The position numbers and the translations under genes were made by a program. The notes beneath the pieces are model-generated. The model made no database searches. It worked only from the letters and a program-made list of their open reading frames with translations, and had not been told where the DNA came from. Below are positions 63,210-64,000 of a stretch of DNA of 64,000 bases, piece by piece (the stretch's first letter is position 1; every line of letters starts with the position of its first letter). Source of the stretch: Petrolisthes cinctipes. Lineage: Eukaryota > Arthropoda > Malacostraca > Decapoda > Porcellanidae. The stretch covers positions 129,001 through 193,000 of the forward strand of contig JAWQEG010000129.1 of NCBI GenBank assembly GCA_033782935.1. Reading direction: 5' to 3'.

Positions 63210-64000
63210 GGCCTGAATTTCAGATATCGACTTTGAGCACCTAAAATATCGATTTTTAGTATGTTTTTGGCCTATATTTTGAAAATATTCTAGCACTGAG
63301 TAGGCATGTACAGATTGCTTCTTGGACCCCAAAATATCGAATTTTCGGGTGTTTTGAGCCTGCATTTGAGATATAAACGGGTACAGAAAATGCATGCACA
63401 TATTGACGTTGGGCACCTAAAATATCGATTTTTAGCATCTTTTGGGCCTATATTTTGAAAATATTCTAGCACTGAGTAGGCATGTACAGATTGCTTCTGG
63501 GACCCCACAATATCGCATTTTCGGGTGTTATGAGCCTGAATTTGAGATATAAACGGGTACAGAAGATGCATGCACATATCGACTTTTGGGCACCTAAAAT
63601 CTCGATTTTGAGCATATTTTGGGTCTGTATCCTGAAAACATTCTAACTAGGAGTAGGAATGTACAGATCGCTTCTAGGACCCAAAAATACCGAATTTTCG
63701 GGTGTTTTGAGCCTGAATTTAAAATATAAACGGGTACTGAAGAAGCATGCACATATCGACTTTGGACACTTAAAATATCGATTTTTAGCATGTTTTGAGC
63801 CTATATTTTTAAAACATTCCAGCACTGAGTAGGCATGTACAGATCGGTTCTGGGACCCTAAAATATTGAATTTATGGGTGTTTGGAGCCTGAATTTGAGA
63901 TATAAACGGGTACAGAAGATGCATGCACATATCGACTTTTGGGCATCTAAAATATCGATTTTCTGTATGTTTTGGGCCAGTATTTTGAAAATACTCTAAC

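Larger units (their letters stand above)
1..64000 (+). repeat. Tandem satellite DNA array filling the window (147/177-bp monomers)
   Basis: The core string GCATGTACAGATCGCTTC recurs from the first line to the last at spacings of mainly 147 and 176-177 bp (for example at 131, 278, 455, 602, 778, 926). Every copy is in the same orientation. I found no break, inversion or inserted mobile element. GC is about 40% in a hand-counted consensus. Satellites of this monomer size typically make centromeric or pericentromeric heterochromatin in plants and animals; that role is inferred from family behaviour, not shown here. I cannot name the satellite family or species. Neither array end is in the window, so the true array is longer than 64 kb. 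No stretch of more than 300 bases lies outside the repeat. Confidence 0.98.
60201..64000 (+). repeat. Array domain 4
   Basis: It is marked by GAGCCTGCATTTGAG, TGGGCCAGTATTTTG, ATATTTAAACTAGTAG, CAGATCGGTTCTGGG and GCATCTAAAATATCG. No 18-bp-deleted H2 was found after 60,194. The domain continues past the window end. Confidence 0.7.
60890..64000 (+). repeat. 1,739-bp tandem duplication, second copy cut by window end
   Basis: About 60,890-62,261 matches about 62,629-64,000 at a shift of 1,739 bp with very few changes. Those noticed are AATTTCGGGTG/AATTTCTGGTG (61,100/62,839), CCCAAAATTACCG/CCCAAAAATACCG (61,940/63,679) and AAATATCGA/AAATATTGA (62,122/63,861). Shared private marks include ATATATTTAAACTAG, TTGACGTTGGGC, CCCCACAATATCGC and GAAGAAGCATGC. 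Confidence 0.87.

Noticed and set aside
1..64000. CRISPR array
   Set aside because: Units are 147-177 bp with no unique spacers between short repeats. Variation is spread along the whole monomer, as in a satellite.
1..64000. LTR retrotransposon or rolling-circle element as source of the repeats
   Set aside because: No terminal repeats, primer-binding site, polypurine tract, target-site duplication or coding domain was seen. The period is the monomer alone.
1..64000. A specific species or named satellite family
   Set aside because: Monomer lengths of 147 and 177 bp occur in many unrelated plants and I do not recognise this consensus. Naming one would be a guess.

Overview
The whole 64 kb window is one uninterrupted satellite DNA array. 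I see no gene, RNA gene, transposon, CRISPR array or unique-sequence island in it. All units lie head to tail in one orientation. A hand count of one consensus gives about 40% GC. The array must come from a eukaryotic nuclear genome, from a centromeric, pericentromeric or other heterochromatic block. Monomers of 147 and 177 bp and the many CpG-to-TpG/CpA differences between copies fit a methylated, probably plant, genome. I do not recognise the family, so the species call is weak.

Basic structure. The array is built from two related half-units. H1 begins at AAAATATCGAATTTT and H2 at AAAATATCGATTTT; both are about 88 bp and clearly homologous along their length. A long monomer (L) is H1 (89) + H2 (88) = 177 bp. 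A short monomer (S) has a 59-bp H1 lacking a 30-bp block, giving 147 bp. L and S often alternate as a 324-bp dimer (example 158-481). Some L copies are 176 bp. I estimate 385-390 monomers in the window.

Layout. Domain 1 (about 1-21,420) is mostly the S-L dimer. It contains a 3,094-bp tandem duplication (about 6,290-12,388), further partial copies of that block at 1-1,960 and 12,690-14,090, and a 648-bp duplication near 14.3-15.6 kb. Domain 2 (about 21,420-42,550) is richer in L monomers and adds two new H2 forms: one with TCTTGAAATCATTC and one shortened by 18 bp. It carries a module repeated at 21.4, 23.6, 25.1 and 35.9 kb, a 1,454-bp tandem duplication, and a large segmental duplication (24,070-33,706 against 34,720-42,550). 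Domain 3 (about 42,550-60,200) has a different version of the 18-bp-deleted H2 and tandem duplications of 1,482, 499, 2,632 and 1,140 bp. Domain 4 (about 60,200-64,000) holds a 1,739-bp duplication that runs off the window end.

Interpretation. A roughly 88-bp ancestor became a dimer. One half of some dimers lost 30 bp. The L/S mixture was then amplified by repeated unequal exchange in blocks of about 0.5 to 10 kb. The copy differences I could measure are mostly whole monomers (147, 177, 324 bp), which is the signature of in-register unequal crossing-over or replication slippage. The long minus-strand open frames come from monomer lengths divisible by three and are not treated as genes.
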